A DNA stretch of 64,000 nucleotides from Halomonas sp. (GCF_017983445.1 NZ_JAGOBJ010000001.1:375632-439631); one strand, 5' to 3'. Positions 54,234 to 63,790 are shown, numbered from the stretch's first letter. Notes: a model not told the origin generated them from the letters alone. Numbers and translations: made by a program.

Positions 54234-55241
54234 ATGCAAGTCGTAACGCTCACGGCCCCCGGTGGGTTAGATAAGCTCAAGGTACAAGACGTATCGCCCC
54301 CAGGCTCTCCTGGCCCAGGCGAGATTCGTGTTCGTGTGCACGCAAGCTCGCTCAATTTCCACGACTATGGCGTAGTGGCAGGCAAGATGCCGACAGCCGA
54401 CGGGCGTATTCCCATGTCTGACGGCGCAGGTGTGGTTGAAGAAGTAGGTGATGGCGTTACCGAGTTTGCAGCAGGTGACCGCGTCGTCTCGACGTTCTTT
54501 CCCGACTGGCTTGAAGGCCCCGCCCGGATTGCCGATTTCACCACGACCCCAGGCGATGGAGTGGATGGCTATGCCTGCGAGCAGGTCGTTCGCCCGGCGC
54601 AGTGGTTTACCCGGCAGCCAAAGGGATATAGCCATGCGGAAGCTGCGACGCTCACTACTGCTGGCCTGACGGCCTGGCGCGCTCTGGTGGTGGACGGCGG
54701 TTTAAAAGCGGGTGACACGGTGCTGGTGTTGGGTACCGGCGGGGTATCCATGTTCGCACTGCAGTTTGCCCGCATGATGGGCGCGCGTGTCATTGCCACG
54801 TCTTCTTCCAACGAGAAGCTGAAGCAGCTCAGACAGTTGGGCGCGGCACACACCATTAACTACAAAGAAGAGCCGGATTGGGGCAAAAAGGTTAAAGCGC
54901 TGACCAACGGCCAGGGTGTTGACCATATTGTGGAAGTGGGTGGCCCAGGTACGCTGCCGCAATCCATTGAAGCGATCAAGATTGGCGGACATATTTCGCT
55001 GATTGGCGTGTTGACCGGGCGCCAGGGTGATATTCCTACCGCTAAGTTAATGGCCAAGCAGGCACGCTTGCAGGGGTTGATTGTAGGCAGTCGCCGCCAT
55101 CAGCTCGAGATGATTAAAGCCATTGAGTCTACCAGCATGCGCCCGATAATTGATCGAGAGTTTGTGCTGGCCGATATCGCTGAGGCATTCCGCTATCAAG
55201 AGGCGGGCAAGCATTTGGGGAAAATCTGTTTAACGTTCTGA
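54234..55241 (+). CDS. Zinc-independent MDR-family NAD(P)-dependent oxidoreductase
   Basis: Medium-chain dehydrogenase/reductase of 335 residues. The N-terminal GroES-like part has EIRVRVHASSLNFHDYGVVA and MSDGAGVVEEVGDGV; the nucleotide-binding part has LVLGTGGVSMFALQFARMMG near residue 165 and GGHISLIGVLTGR. The Cys/His zinc ligands of true alcohol dehydrogenases are missing, which points to the quinone oxidoreductase or enoyl-reductase-like branch. AAAGGAG precedes the ATG. Substrate unknown. Confidence 0.88.
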   Translation: MQVVTLTAPGGLDKLKVQDVSPPGSPGPGEIRVRVHASSLNFHDYGVVAGKMPTADGRIPMSDGAGVVEEVGDGVTEFAAGDRVVSTFFPDWLEGPARIADFTTTPGDGVDGYACEQVVRPAQWFTRQPKGYSHAEAATLTTAGLTAWRALVVDGGLKAGDTVLVLGTGGVSMFALQFARMMGARVIATSSSNEKLKQLRQLGAAHTINYKEEPDWGKKVKALTNGQGVDHIVEVGGPGTLPQSIEAIKIGGHISLIGVLTGRQGDIPTAKLMAKQARLQGLIVGSRRHQLEMIKAIESTSMRPIIDREFVLADIAEAFRYQEAGKHLGKICLTF

Positions 55242-55260
55242 TGTATTCATGAAATGGCTT

Positions 55261-55303
55261 ACCAGCACTGTCCACCAGCACCGTCCAAAAGGGCAGTGCT
55301 GGT
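55261..55303 (+). terminator. Hairpin after the MDR gene
   Basis: ACCAGCACTGTCC and GGGCAGTGCTGGT pair at 12 of 13 positions, with an internal second ACCAGCACCG repeat in the loop. Located between convergent genes; possible terminator without T tract. Confidence 0.5.
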
Positions 55304-55331
55304 AGTCATCAACGCTTTATTGAACTGACGT

Positions 55332-55598
55332 TTATTCGGCCAGGCGGCTATAAACAACGCCCTTGATTTCAAGCTCCCAAATGTGGTCATAGGGTACGAT
55401 GATGCTATCTACTTCATCCGAATCATCATGACTTTTGCGAAGCTGGGCTTCTGGAATGACGGTCGCATCCATCCCTCGGGCCTGTTGAACGCGCGCGCTA
55501 AAACGATTGCCTTCCTGATCGATGAGTACGCGTTCTCCCGCCATACACTTCTCAAGCTTGGCGTATAGCTCCTTTTCGCTAACATGAACAATGCTCAT
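55332..55598 (-). CDS. Hypothetical small protein
   Basis: Soluble protein of 88 residues (MSIVHVSEKELYAKLEKCMA, then GERVLIDQEGNRFSARVQQA, ending WELEIKGVVYSRLAE). It looks like a small beta domain with an N-terminal helix. A GGAGG site lies upstream of the ATG. No family recognised; convergent with the MDR gene. Confidence 0.65.
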   Translation of the reverse strand: MSIVHVSEKELYAKLEKCMAGERVLIDQEGNRFSARVQQARGMDATVIPEAQLRKSHDDSDEVDSIIVPYDHIWELEIKGVVYSRLAE

Positions 55599-55753
55599 GA
55601 TCGCCTCCTCCTACACTCGATGTTTGCGGGCAATGGATATCCCTATAAAGATTTCATTTTAGTCGATAAGTTCGAATAGCCCCGCAGCGACTATCGCCAG
55701 CATGTTAACCTTAATCTTGTTTAGTTCATTTACGATAGCCTTTAGGACGGACT

Positions 55754-56305
55754 ATGGCGAAGCGTTCAACAGAAACCGCTTCATCGCCCTGGGCGGTGGT
55801 CGCGCTTGATCAGTTTTGCACGCCCGAACACACGCAGAAAAGCCAGTGGCGGCGCAGTCGTCGGGCGATGTTGACTTGGCTAACCGGCAAGCGCGCCGCC
55901 GAGCAGCAGGCGAAAGAAGAGCACGAGCTGCGTCTGTTGCCAGAAGTAAAGCTGGCGCACTTGGTGCCTGGAATCGACTGGGCGCCGGTTGCGGATAGAT
56001 TGGCCCAGACACTGCGTGAACAGGATATCGCAAGCGAACCGGTAGCTTTTTTTATCACACCCCCTTATGGCGGCCACGCCGCGGTGATTAGCCACTGGGC
56101 GGAACAGCAGGGCATTCGTTGCTTGATCACCCCCACCCATCAAGAACTTATCGAAGGTAGCCTTGAATGGGTGGAGCGCTGCGGCCATCTAGACCGCTGG
56201 GCGCTGCCGGCACTCGAGCGGCATATGCTGCGCCACACTCAAGGCCTTCAAGGCGTACGCGAGTTTCTGGAGCGTGCCCTAAGGGCCGTTTGGGGCGCGG
56301 GGTGA
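55754..56305 (+). CDS. Hypothetical protein, 5' half of a split gene
   Basis: Frame of 183 codons (SSPWAVVALDQFCTPEHTQK, then VAFFITPPYGGHAAVISHWA and LERHMLRHTQGLQGVREFLE). It ends in LRAVWGAG, a tail that looks accidental, exactly where the following frame begins: the TGA at 56303 overlaps a GTG at 56302. The continuation in the next frame (RLGRGVIGCDSWTYAYLQQA) reads as natural protein already upstream of that GTG, so a one-base shift near 56281-56300 probably split one gene of about 395 codons. Coupled separate subunits are the alternative. Family not recognised; cytoplasmic, no signal peptide. Confidence 0.6.
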   Translation: MAKRSTETASSPWAVVALDQFCTPEHTQKSQWRRSRRAMLTWLTGKRAAEQQAKEEHELRLLPEVKLAHLVPGIDWAPVADRLAQTLREQDIASEPVAFFITPPYGGHAAVISHWAEQQGIRCLITPTHQELIEGSLEWVERCGHLDRWALPALERHMLRHTQGLQGVREFLERALRAVWGAG

Positions 56306-56940
56306 TCGGCTGCGACAGTTGGACCTATGCCTATCTGCAGCAAGCGGTGGGCATTGAGGGCGCGCCAGTGTTTACCCTTCAGGGTATGGAGGGTAAGCAG
56401 CTGGCCGACTACTTTGCCAGCATTACCGATAACGGTCAGAACGGCCTGACGGTCTACAGTACGCGCACGGGAAGACAGGTGTTGACCCATCAGCCTTCCG
56501 CTCAAAAAGTAGCGCAAGAGGCTGAGCGTAAAGACTCTACCCATAAGGAGTTGCAGCGTCTTGCGGCGCACTGTCGGGGCCATTTGGGCGTGGCGTGGCA
56601 CTATTGGCGTAAACGTTTGCGCGAACCCGCTCAACAAGATGACCCCGATGCATCAGAGCTGTGGCTGCTTGATGCATTGGCAGATGCTGAGCTACCCGCA
56701 GACACCGGCGATGTGGCGCTGCTGGTATTGCACGCGCTACTGCTGCATGGCGGCCTGGAGGATCAGGCGCTTGGCGATGTGCTTCCATTTTCTCATCATG
56801 AGGCATTGAATGCCCGTCTAGCGCTAGCCCGCCAGGGAATACTTTCGCGTGAGGACGGGCGCTGGCAGGTAGCACCGTTAAGCTACGCCAGCGTCCGGCA
56901 GTTATTGGCGTATCGCAACTATCTCGTCGACCCGCTGTAG
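56302..56940 (+). CDS. Hypothetical protein, 3' half of a split gene
   Basis: Frame of about 212 codons from the GTG overlapping the previous stop. It starts VIGCDSWTYAYLQQAVGIEG, continues VFTLQGMEGKQLADYFASIT, and ends with a helical, winged-helix-like part (LPFSHHEALNARLALARQGI, LSREDGRWQVAPLSYASVRQ). The open frame extends upstream to 56167 without conserved look before about 56280. Best seen as the C-terminal part of the same protein as 55754-56305. It is followed 8 bp later by the MscS gene, likely co-transcribed. Function unknown. Confidence 0.6.
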   Translation: MIGCDSWTYAYLQQAVGIEGAPVFTLQGMEGKQLADYFASITDNGQNGLTVYSTRTGRQVLTHQPSAQKVAQEAERKDSTHKELQRLAAHCRGHLGVAWHYWRKRLREPAQQDDPDASELWLLDALADAELPADTGDVALLVLHALLLHGGLEDQALGDVLPFSHHEALNARLALARQGILSREDGRWQVAPLSYASVRQLLAYRNYLVDPL

Positions 56941-56948
56941 GAGCCCTG

Positions 56949-57794
56949 ATGGACGATCACAAGCAGTACGCCAGGCTGTTTAACGATATGGACAGCCAAA
57001 CGTTCATTACCCTGGGCATTATTCTGGCAAGCGTTATTCTGCTGATCATTGTCAGCCAGCGGGGCTTGAACTGGCTGGCCAATCGGCTGCATGGGCAGGT
57101 TCGCTTTCGGATATTCGCGCTGGTGCCGCTAACGCGTTTACTGATACTGCTGGTTGCGCTTGCTATCGCGGTGCCTATCGTGATCGAGCCTTCGCTGCGC
57201 AATATGGTGACGCTACTCGGCGCTATCGGCCTGGCGATTGGTTTCGCCTTGAAAGATTACGTGAGTAGCCTGATTGCGGGAGTGGTATCCGCCATAGAGC
57301 TACCGTATCGACCGGGTGATTGGGTAGATATCGAGGGTACTTACGGGGAAGTAAAACATGTCGGAATGCGTACCGTAGAAATCCAGACGCCGGACGACGA
57401 TCTGGTCGCGATGCCGCATTTAAAGCTATGGGACTCCGCCGTTTACAATGCCAATAACGGCGGCACCAGCTTGCAGTGCGTGGCAAACTTTTATCTTCAC
57501 CCGGAGCATGAAGCCGAAGGGGTACGTAAAACGTTGCGGGATGTGGCGCTGACCAGCGCCTACCTTAAATTCGATCAGCCAATTATCGTGGTGGCCGAAG
57601 AGAAACCCTGGGGGACGCACTATCGTATTCGCGCCTATCCTGTGGACCCGCGTCAGCAGTTTCTGTTTATTACTGATCTTACCGTACGGGGTAAGCAGGT
57701 GCTCAGCCGAGCGGGCATCAAGCCTGCGCTGTTACCGCCCTATGCCGCTCTGGATACGCCCAAAGGCGTGCCTGATATACATCGGCGCCGCTAG
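56949..57794 (+). CDS. MscS-family small-conductance mechanosensitive channel
   Basis: Membrane protein of 281 residues. After about three helices (FITLGIILASVILLIIVSQR, LTRLLILLVALAIAVPIVIE), the pore helix and conserved segment follow as GAIGLAIGFALKDYVSSLIA, VVSAIELPYRPGDWVDIEGT and YGEVKHVGMRTVEIQTPDDD near residues 78-155, then the cytoplasmic vestibule domain. Such channels release solutes on hypo-osmotic shock, which suits a halophile. It lies 8 bp after the split hypothetical gene with AGGAG before the ATG. Confidence 0.92.
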   Translation: MDDHKQYARLFNDMDSQTFITLGIILASVILLIIVSQRGLNWLANRLHGQVRFRIFALVPLTRLLILLVALAIAVPIVIEPSLRNMVTLLGAIGLAIGFALKDYVSSLIAGVVSAIELPYRPGDWVDIEGTYGEVKHVGMRTVEIQTPDDDLVAMPHLKLWDSAVYNANNGGTSLQCVANFYLHPEHEAEGVRKTLRDVALTSAYLKFDQPIIVVAEEKPWGTHYRIRAYPVDPRQQFLFITDLTVRGKQVLSRAGIKPALLPPYAALDTPKGVPDIHRRR

Positions 57795-57805
57795 CTTTTA
57801 GTAAC

Positions 57806-57840
57806 TATCTGGCTGCAAGCGTAAGGCTTGCAGCCAGATA
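57806..57840. terminator. 15-bp perfect hairpin between mscS-like and yebC genes
   Basis: TATCTGGCTGCAAGC, 5-nt loop, GCTTGCAGCCAGATA, between convergent genes, 12 bp past the channel stop. Probably a bidirectional terminator; T tracts are weak. Confidence 0.68.
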
Positions 57841-57888
57841 ACATCAGGCGCGAAAGCTAGCGCTGAGATAGAAGACCTCTTGCGCTAC

Positions 57889-58620
57889 TTATTCGCTCGT
57901 TTCAGGCAGCTCAGCGCTATGGAAGACGTTTTGGACGTCGTCCAGGTCGGTGAGCATGCCTAAGAATTTTTCAAACAGCGCTACGTCATCACCTTCGATA
58001 GGCGTGGTGTTTTGCGGCACAAACTGAATTTCATCGGTTTCAAAGTCAAGTTCGCCAAACGCATTCAGCAGTGCCTGCTTGGCTTTGGCATATTCGGTGT
58101 GCGGTGCAAAAACCGTAATGCGGCTTTCTTCCTGCTCGATATCAGTCACATCAACATCGGCTTCCATCAGCGCTTCAAGCACAGCCTCTTCTTCCTGGCC
58201 TGCAAAAGCAAAAATCGCGCAGTGGTCGAACATGTGGCTAACGCTGCCGGGCGTGCCGATCTTGCTTTTCGTTTTGGTAAAGCAGCCGCGTACATCGCCA
58301 AAGGTACGGTTAGGGTTATCGGTTAGGCAGTCGACAATCACCATGACGTTGCCGGGGCCAAAGCCTTCATAACGTGCGGGCGAGAAGTCTTCGCCACCTG
58401 CGCCGCTGGCTTTGTCTAGCGCTTTATCAATAACGTGCGAGGGAACCTGATCTTTTTTCGCACGCTCCATTAAACCGCGCAGCGCAAGGTTGCCATTCGG
58501 GTCTGAGCCACCGGCTTTTGCAACGACGTAAATTTCACGTCCGTATTTGCTGTAAACCTTGGTTTTTGCGTCGGCCGTTTTAGCCATCGATTCTTTACGG
58601 TTTTGAAACGCCCTACCCAT
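57889..58620 (-). CDS. yebC: YebC/PmpR family DNA-binding or translation-associated protein
   Basis: Protein of 243 residues. Opening [20 protein letters not shown], then [40 protein letters not shown] and [20 protein letters not shown] are clear family blocks. The true start is the ATG at 58620 with AAGGA upstream; the frame runs on to 58809 only by chance. YebC proteins were described as transcriptional regulators, and more recently as ribosome-associated factors helping with proline stretches in some species. Confidence 0.94.
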   Translation of the reverse strand: MGRAFQNRKESMAKTADAKTKVYSKYGREIYVVAKAGGSDPNGNLALRGLMERAKKDQVPSHVIDKALDKASGAGGEDFSPARYEGFGPGNVMVIVDCLTDNPNRTFGDVRGCFTKTKSKIGTPGSVSHMFDHCAIFAFAGQEEEAVLEALMEADVDVTDIEQEESRITVFAPHTEYAKAKQALLNAFGELDFETDEIQFVPQNTTPIEGDDVALFEKFLGMLTDLDDVQNVFHSAELPETSE

Positions 58621-58824
58621 ATTGGAGTCCTTTATTAGCCGTGCCACACCTGTCTTGACAGCAGGCGTCATTTTCATCGAAAAAGGGGCAAATTTTACCC
58701 AACAGCGTACCATGCTAACAGCGTTATTTAAGCGAGGTGACGTTATACAGCAGGCGACCCCGCCGGTAACGGCATTGATGCATTCGGGCGATGAGTACTT
58801 AATAATCAAAGTAAGAGGAAAAAA

Positions 58825-59448
58825 ATGCCGTTTTCACTCTGGTTGTCACTAGCCGCTATCTGCGCCATGGGGGCAATGTCGCCGGGGCCGAGTCTTGCCT
58901 TGGTGCTGAAACATACCCTGGGCGGTGGGCGGTTGCCAGGCATTACCGCGGCTGTATTTCATGCAGCTGGGGTCGGGTTTTATGCGCTTTTGACCGTATG
59001 GGGGCTAGGCGCGTTGATCACTCGCTCGCCGGATGTTTTTCAACTGATTACCTGGGCGGGGGCGGCCTATTTAGCCTGGCTGGGTATCAAGGCGTTGCGG
59101 GCAGGCAAGGCCGGGGTAATGAATCAGCAGGGTGTGGCAACCACTAGCCGACAGGCGGCCAGAGAGGGCGTGCTGGTAGCGCTGGGTAATCCCAAGCTGA
59201 TTATCTTTTTTGTGGCACTGCTGAGCCAGTTTGTTACCCCGGGTATGAGTATTATGGCAAAGATGATCGTCGTCCTAACCGCTATGCTTATTGATGGTGG
59301 TTGGTACGTGCTGGTAGCGGTCGGCTTATCGCATTCGCGGGTACTGCCCTGGTTGCAGCGTCATGCGCATTGGGTCAATCGGCTGACCGGTGTCTTGCTG
59401 ATAGCCCTGGCGCTGCGGGTCGTTGCCGGACCAATCACCTTTGGTTAA
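58825..59448 (+). CDS. LysE family amino acid exporter
   Basis: Membrane protein of 207 residues with about six helices (RhtB/LysE type). The family opening [20 protein letters not shown] is at residues 15-34, followed by [19 protein letters not shown] and [19 protein letters not shown], the conserved NPK motif. It likely exports an amino acid or derivative; the exact substrate is unknown. Ribosome site AGAGGA upstream of the ATG. Confidence 0.93.
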   Translation: MPFSLWLSLAAICAMGAMSPGPSLALVLKHTLGGGRLPGITAAVFHAAGVGFYALLTVWGLGALITRSPDVFQLITWAGAAYLAWLGIKALRAGKAGVMNQQGVATTSRQAAREGVLVALGNPKLIIFFVALLSQFVTPGMSIMAKMIVVLTAMLIDGGWYVLVAVGLSHSRVLPWLQRHAHWVNRLTGVLLIALALRVVAGPITFG

Positions 59449-59556
59449 CCGGACGGTGGTAAGGCGGTTTATCAGCACTGCGGCGGGGCGCTGGTGTCAT
59501 CATGATGGTCATGGCAAAGTAGTGTTTATATTGCCTCGAAGGTTTAAGGCTCAATA

Positions 59557-60042
59557 ATGACGATTTACGATCAAGACTGTTATAACCATCAAGGCCAGCC
59601 GTTTAACCTGCGCGCGCTTCGAGGGCAGGTGTTGCTGGTGGTCAATGTGGCCAGCCAGTGTGGTTTTACTCCCCAGTTAAAAGAGTTTGAAGCGCTGTAT
59701 CAACGCTACCGAGATCGTGGGTTCACCGTGCTGGGGTTTCCCTGCAACCAGTTTGGCCGACAGTCGCCGGAAAGCGCCGAAGCATTTTGCACATTTGGCG
59801 AGCAAACCTTTGGGATAAATTTCCCGTTGATGGAGAAGGTCAACGTCAATGGGGGTAATGCCCACCCGCTGTTTGTATTGCTTAAAAAACAGGCCCCCGG
59901 GGTATTGGGCACCAAGGCTATCAAGTGGAACTTTACCAAGTTTTTGGTAGGGCGCGATGGCCAGGTAATTGCGCGTTTTGGGCCGCGAGACCACGGCCCT
60001 CCGTTACGCCTGGCGCTGGAAGCTGCGCTTGATCGCGAATAA
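59557..60042 (+). CDS. Glutathione peroxidase family protein (BtuE-like)
   Basis: Thiol peroxidase of 161 residues that reduces hydroperoxides, cytoplasmic or periplasmic without visible signal. Peroxidatic Cys in NVASQCGFTPQLKEFE (residue about 35), the second family block LGFPCNQFGRQSP with Gln, and the Trp/Asn of IKWNFTKFLVGRDG complete the catalytic set. It is a cysteine, not selenocysteine, enzyme. AAGG lies 8 nt upstream of the ATG. Confidence 0.95.
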   Translation: MTIYDQDCYNHQGQPFNLRALRGQVLLVVNVASQCGFTPQLKEFEALYQRYRDRGFTVLGFPCNQFGRQSPESAEAFCTFGEQTFGINFPLMEKVNVNGGNAHPLFVLLKKQAPGVLGTKAIKWNFTKFLVGRDGQVIARFGPRDHGPPLRLALEAALDRE

Positions 60043-60059
60043 GACGTGGTTGGAGGCGT

Positions 60060-60446
60060 TCAAGACTCTTGGCCTTGGGCAACCTGAACCCGGTTCATAA
60101 GCTCAACCCAGCGGTGGCGTACCATCATGGTGGTCAGGCCCGAGAACAGCGCCCAGCTTTTGCGTCGCCAGCCTTTTAAGCGCAGGTTATGGCTGACCAG
60201 CTGCTGCATCAGTTTACGGTCATCGAATTGACGCCACTCGCTGGCTATCGACAGCTGGTGGCGCGACATCACCGGGGCAAGCTCCAGTCGAAACATCCAC
60301 TCAAGCTCTGAGAGCGTCATATTATGCTCTTGAATGACCTCCACCATATGGGCGTAGTCGCGTTCGCGCGGTTCGCGGTCTAACCATAAAGGGGCTAGAA
60401 CAAGCCAAAGGTCGCCGCGCTCATCGACAAGCTGCTGTGCGTTCAT
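60060..60446 (-). CDS. Hypothetical protein (possibly DUF7079-like)
   Basis: Soluble protein of 128 residues rich in Trp, Arg and Leu: QQLVDERGDLWLVLAPLWLD, REPRERDYAHMVEVIQEHNM, then a basic end LKGWRRKSWALFSGLTTMMV. The opening resembles a small uncharacterised family in gammaproteobacteria; the match is tentative. Convergent with the glutathione peroxidase gene (17 bp between stops). Confidence 0.65.
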   Translation of the reverse strand: MNAQQLVDERGDLWLVLAPLWLDREPRERDYAHMVEVIQEHNMTLSELEWMFRLELAPVMSRHQLSIASEWRQFDDRKLMQQLVSHNLRLKGWRRKSWALFSGLTTMMVRHRWVELMNRVQVAQGQES

Positions 60447-60606
60447 GGGGGCCTCGCGGGCATTGAAAAAGAGAGGGACACTATCCTGCCGTGAAAGCCA
60501 GGCAAGCTCAAGAGCGGACAGCGCTCGCTTAGCCCGCTAGAATAGCGCTCATAGCGCAAGGCATAGCAATGCCGATAATGAAATCAAGCTGATAACGAGG
60601 TCCGAT

Positions 60607-61803
60607 GTGATTATTAAACCCAAGGTGCGCGGTTTTATCTGCACGACTACTCATCCTAAAGGCTGCGAGCAAAACGTTCTTGAGCAGATTGAGGCGACAA
60701 GAGCTCGTGGTTTGGATAAAAGCGCCGGCCCAAAGAAAGTTCTGGTGATCGGGGCTTCCAGTGGTTACGGCTTGGCCGCTCGGATTACCGCAGCCTTCGG
60801 TTACGGTGCCGATACGCTCGGCGTGTTTTTTGAAAAGCCCAGCAGTGAAACCAAAACCGGCACCGCCGGTTGGTACAACAGCGCGGCGTTCGACAAGTTT
60901 GCCAAGCAGGAAGGCCTTTACAGCAAGTCGATCAACGGCGACGCGTTCTCTCATGAGGCGCGTGAAAAAGCCATTGAGCTGATCAAGCAGGATATGGGCG
61001 AAATCGATCTGGTGGTCTACTCACTGGCATCGCCCGTACGCAAACTGCCGGATAGCGGTGAACTCAAGCGCTCAAGCCTGAAACCGATCGGTGAGACCTA
61101 CCGCGCGACGGCCATTGATACCAATAAAGACCGGATCATCGAAGCGGAAGTCGAGCCTGCAACCCAACAGGAAATCGACGATACCATCACCGTGATGGGC
61201 GGCGAAGATTGGGAGCTGTGGATGGATGCGCTTGACCAGGCGGGCGTGCTCGCCAAAGGCGCACGCAGCGTGGCGTTTAGCTATATCGGTACGGAAATTA
61301 CCTGGCCGATTTACTGGCACGGCGCACTGGGTAAAGCCAAGGAAGATCTTGACCGTGCGGCCACGGCTATCGATGACAAGCTTAAAACCAGCGGCGGCGG
61401 TGCTAACGTCGCGGTGCTCAAGTCCGTCGTTACCCAGGCCAGTGCGGCTATTCCGGTGATGCCGCTGTATATCGCCATGGTGTATCGCATCATGAAAGAG
61501 CAGGGCGTACACGAAGGCACCATTGATCAGTTGAATCGCCTCTTCGGAGAGCGGCTTTACGGTTCAGATATGAGCACCGATGATAAAGGCCGCCTGCGTC
61601 TGGACGATTGGGAGCTGCGCGACGATATCCAGCAGGCCTGCCAGGATCTGTGGCCGGAAGTGACCACTGAAAATTTATTCGATATCACTGATTACGCTGG
61701 CTATAAGCACGAGTTTTTGAAGCTGTTTGGCTTTGAGCGTGACGATGTTGATTACGAAGCCGATGTGAACCCCAACGTTGAGTTCGACGTGGTCAGCTTG
61801 TAA
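60607..61803 (+). CDS. fabV: Enoyl-ACP reductase FabV (trans-2-enoyl-CoA reductase family)
   Basis: Enzyme of 398 residues for the last reduction step of fatty acid elongation, NADH-dependent. Opening [20 protein letters not shown], nucleotide-binding [20 protein letters not shown] near residues 45-64, and the active-site Y-x8-K in [19 protein letters not shown]. Length agrees with known FabV (about 400). FabV enzymes are typically resistant to triclosan, as in Pseudomonas and Vibrio. The start is GTG with GAGG 7 nt upstream; ATG at 60605 is out of frame. Confidence 0.96.
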   Translation: MIIKPKVRGFICTTTHPKGCEQNVLEQIEATRARGLDKSAGPKKVLVIGASSGYGLAARITAAFGYGADTLGVFFEKPSSETKTGTAGWYNSAAFDKFAKQEGLYSKSINGDAFSHEAREKAIELIKQDMGEIDLVVYSLASPVRKLPDSGELKRSSLKPIGETYRATAIDTNKDRIIEAEVEPATQQEIDDTITVMGGEDWELWMDALDQAGVLAKGARSVAFSYIGTEITWPIYWHGALGKAKEDLDRAATAIDDKLKTSGGGANVAVLKSVVTQASAAIPVMPLYIAMVYRIMKEQGVHEGTIDQLNRLFGERLYGSDMSTDDKGRLRLDDWELRDDIQQACQDLWPEVTTENLFDITDYAGYKHEFLKLFGFERDDVDYEADVNPNVEFDVVSL

Positions 61804-61841
61804 GCAAGATGCTTTAAAGCATTAGAACCGTTGGTTTTCTC

Positions 61842-61869
61842 AATTGCCGGGCCTTTACGCCCGGCAATT
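61842..61869 (+). terminator. Hairpin terminator after fabV
   Basis: AATTGCCGGGC, 6-nt loop, GCCCGGCAATT followed by TGCGTT, 38 bp after the stop. Confidence 0.75.
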
Positions 61870-62008
61870 TGCGTTAGGCTCACTAGAGGCCGGTAGCAGC
61901 AGGCATGAAATCAATCGCTGTTAAACTTTTACCCCTGGGTACGCAAGCCATTGAAGGTTCTGCCATGGTTAAGAGCAGGGTGTTACGCGCTTTTGCCAAG
62001 GAGGAAAT

Positions 62009-62260
62009 ATGACCCGTACAGCACGAGTCGAGCCGATTAGTAGAGAGCAGGAAGACGCGATCATCGTATCTGGATGGCGCGTTGTTGATGTTACTGAACC
62101 CGATAATCCTCAAGAAATATCCCAGCACGAAACCGAGCCGCAAGCGATTGAAGCTGCACGCCACTTTGAAGCCGAAACCTCACATGAACCTGGTTCAGCG
62201 CCTGACGACACTCAGGATTACGAAGCGTCTGACCCAAACGCAGGTAAGCATTTCTCATAA
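62009..62260 (+). CDS. Hypothetical acidic protein
   Basis: Small acidic protein of 83 residues (IVSGWRVVDVTEPDNPQEIS, then HETEPQAIEAARHFEAETSH, ending in an Asp/Ser-rich tail). An excellent ribosome binding site (AAGGAGG, 6 nt before ATG) supports it as real. No family recognised. It is followed 33 bp later by the Rieske oxidoreductase gene. Confidence 0.7.
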   Translation: MTRTARVEPISREQEDAIIVSGWRVVDVTEPDNPQEISQHETEPQAIEAARHFEAETSHEPGSAPDDTQDYEASDPNAGKHFS

Positions 62261-62293
62261 TAAGATCATTTCAATTTCTGGCCAGGAGGCGTC

Positions 62294-63790
62294 ATGAAAT
62301 CGATTTGGCAAGCAGGTGTGGTTAATCCCTGCAATTTTCCCGCGTTGACTGGCAGTATTGAAACGGATGTAGTGATCGTCGGAGCGGGAATTACAGGCCT
62401 CACGACGGCACAGCAGTTGATTGAAAGCGGTAAACGCGTGGTGATCTTGGAGGCTCACCGCGTAGGTAGTGGCTGTACAGGTGGTGCGACCGGTAATTTG
62501 TACAGTTCAGTATCGGCTGGGTTGGCGCAAACTGCCGTAAAGTGGGATGACGATACCATCCAGACCATCGTTCGAGCGCGTGCAAGCGCTATCGATTTAA
62601 TCGAGGAGACGATCCAGCGCTTTAATATTGACTGCCAGTTCAAGCGGACTCCGCTTTATCGGCTGCTGACAGAAAATGATCAGAAAAGTATCGATGCATT
62701 GGAAACAGAGTACGAAACCATGGTGCAGGCGGGGCTAAATGCAAAATTCTGTCTGGATCTGCCGGTGCCGTTTCCAGTCACTCATGGTATTAGCGTTGGT
62801 CACCAGGCGCAGTTCAATGCTTTTCGCTACGCTCAAGGGCTTGCCAAAGCGCTTAGCCAGAGTGGCGTGACTATTTACGAGCAAAGCCCTGTGCGTGATA
62901 TCGATTACAGGCATTGCATCGTTAAAACCGATAACGCTCAGATTCAAGCCACCGATATCGTGTTAGCAACGCATACCCCTAAAGGGGTGAATATGCTGCA
63001 AACCGGTATGATTGCCTCCCGCGAGTATGGCGTTAGTGGCAAGCTCAATGCCGGATCTTTTCCTGACGGCATCTTCTTCATGCTCGACCCCTTCCACTCC
63101 ATACGCAGCTATCGCCTCAATGGGGAAAACTACGTTATGGCGATCGGGGAAAAGCATCAAACGGGCGAGCAACAGTCGGAACGCGAACGATACCAGGCAC
63201 TGCATAGCTACTTAAATGCTCACTTTGACGTGAGCAAGGTGGAATACGAATGGTCTGCACAGCAGTACAGCTCGGGTGATGGCTTGCCGTATATTGGGCG
63301 AACTTTTGCCAGTGACCATGTATATGTAGCAACCGGTTTTGCCGCCGATGGCCTGACCTGGGGGGCGGTCAGTGGAAAGATAATCGCTGATATCATTCAG
63401 GAACGTGATAACGCCTGGTACCACTGTTTTGACTCGGAACGCTTTACGCCGGTCAACTCCGCCGAACACTGGTTAAAAGAAAATATCTCTGTGATGAAAC
63501 ACTTCATTAAAGATCATTTCGGCACCAAGAAGCTCAAGGAGCTTGAAGGTGTAGCGCCCGGCCAGGCAAGAGTTGTTACCCTGCATGGTGAAAAACTGGC
63601 TGTCTATCGAAGCGAGGCGGGGAATTTATCGGTTCTTTCGGCGGTTTGCCCGCATTTGAAGTGCGTGGTGCACTGGAACGAGGCTGAAACAACCTGGGAC
63701 TGCCCCTGTCATGGCAGTCGATTTGATATTCACGGTGAGGTGATAGAAGGGCCTTCACTGCATCCGCTCGAACACCGCCACTCGGGTTAA
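62294..63790 (+). CDS. FAD-dependent oxidoreductase fused to a C-terminal Rieske [2Fe-2S] domain
   Basis: Protein of 498 residues. Residues about 25-370 are a DAO-type FAD oxidoreductase: DVVIVGAGITGLTTAQQLIE at the front, HRVGSGCTGGATGNLYSSVS, and GLPYIGRTFASDHVYVATGF closing the FAD site. Residues about 415-498 are a Rieske domain with ligands in CPHLKCVVHW and CPCHGSRFDIHG (C-x-H and C-x2-H). Such fusions are often annotated as glycine/D-amino acid oxidase-like; they probably pass electrons from an amine substrate through the cluster. AGGAGG precedes the ATG. Substrate unknown. Confidence 0.92.
   Translation: MKSIWQAGVVNPCNFPALTGSIETDVVIVGAGITGLTTAQQLIESGKRVVILEAHRVGSGCTGGATGNLYSSVSAGLAQTAVKWDDDTIQTIVRARASAIDLIEETIQRFNIDCQFKRTPLYRLLTENDQKSIDALETEYETMVQAGLNAKFCLDLPVPFPVTHGISVGHQAQFNAFRYAQGLAKALSQSGVTIYEQSPVRDIDYRHCIVKTDNAQIQATDIVLATHTPKGVNMLQTGMIASREYGVSGKLNAGSFPDGIFFMLDPFHSIRSYRLNGENYVMAIGEKHQTGEQQSERERYQALHSYLNAHFDVSKVEYEWSAQQYSSGDGLPYIGRTFASDHVYVATGFAADGLTWGAVSGKIIADIIQERDNAWYHCFDSERFTPVNSAEHWLKENISVMKHFIKDHFGTKKLKELEGVAPGQARVVTLHGEKLAVYRSEAGNLSVLSAVCPHLKCVVHWNEAETTWDCPCHGSRFDIHGEVIEGPSLHPLEHRHSG

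Noticed and set aside
58621-58809. 63-residue N-terminal extension of YebC
   Set aside because: YebC proteins start with the MGRAFQNRK-type block, which has its own ribosome binding site at 58620.
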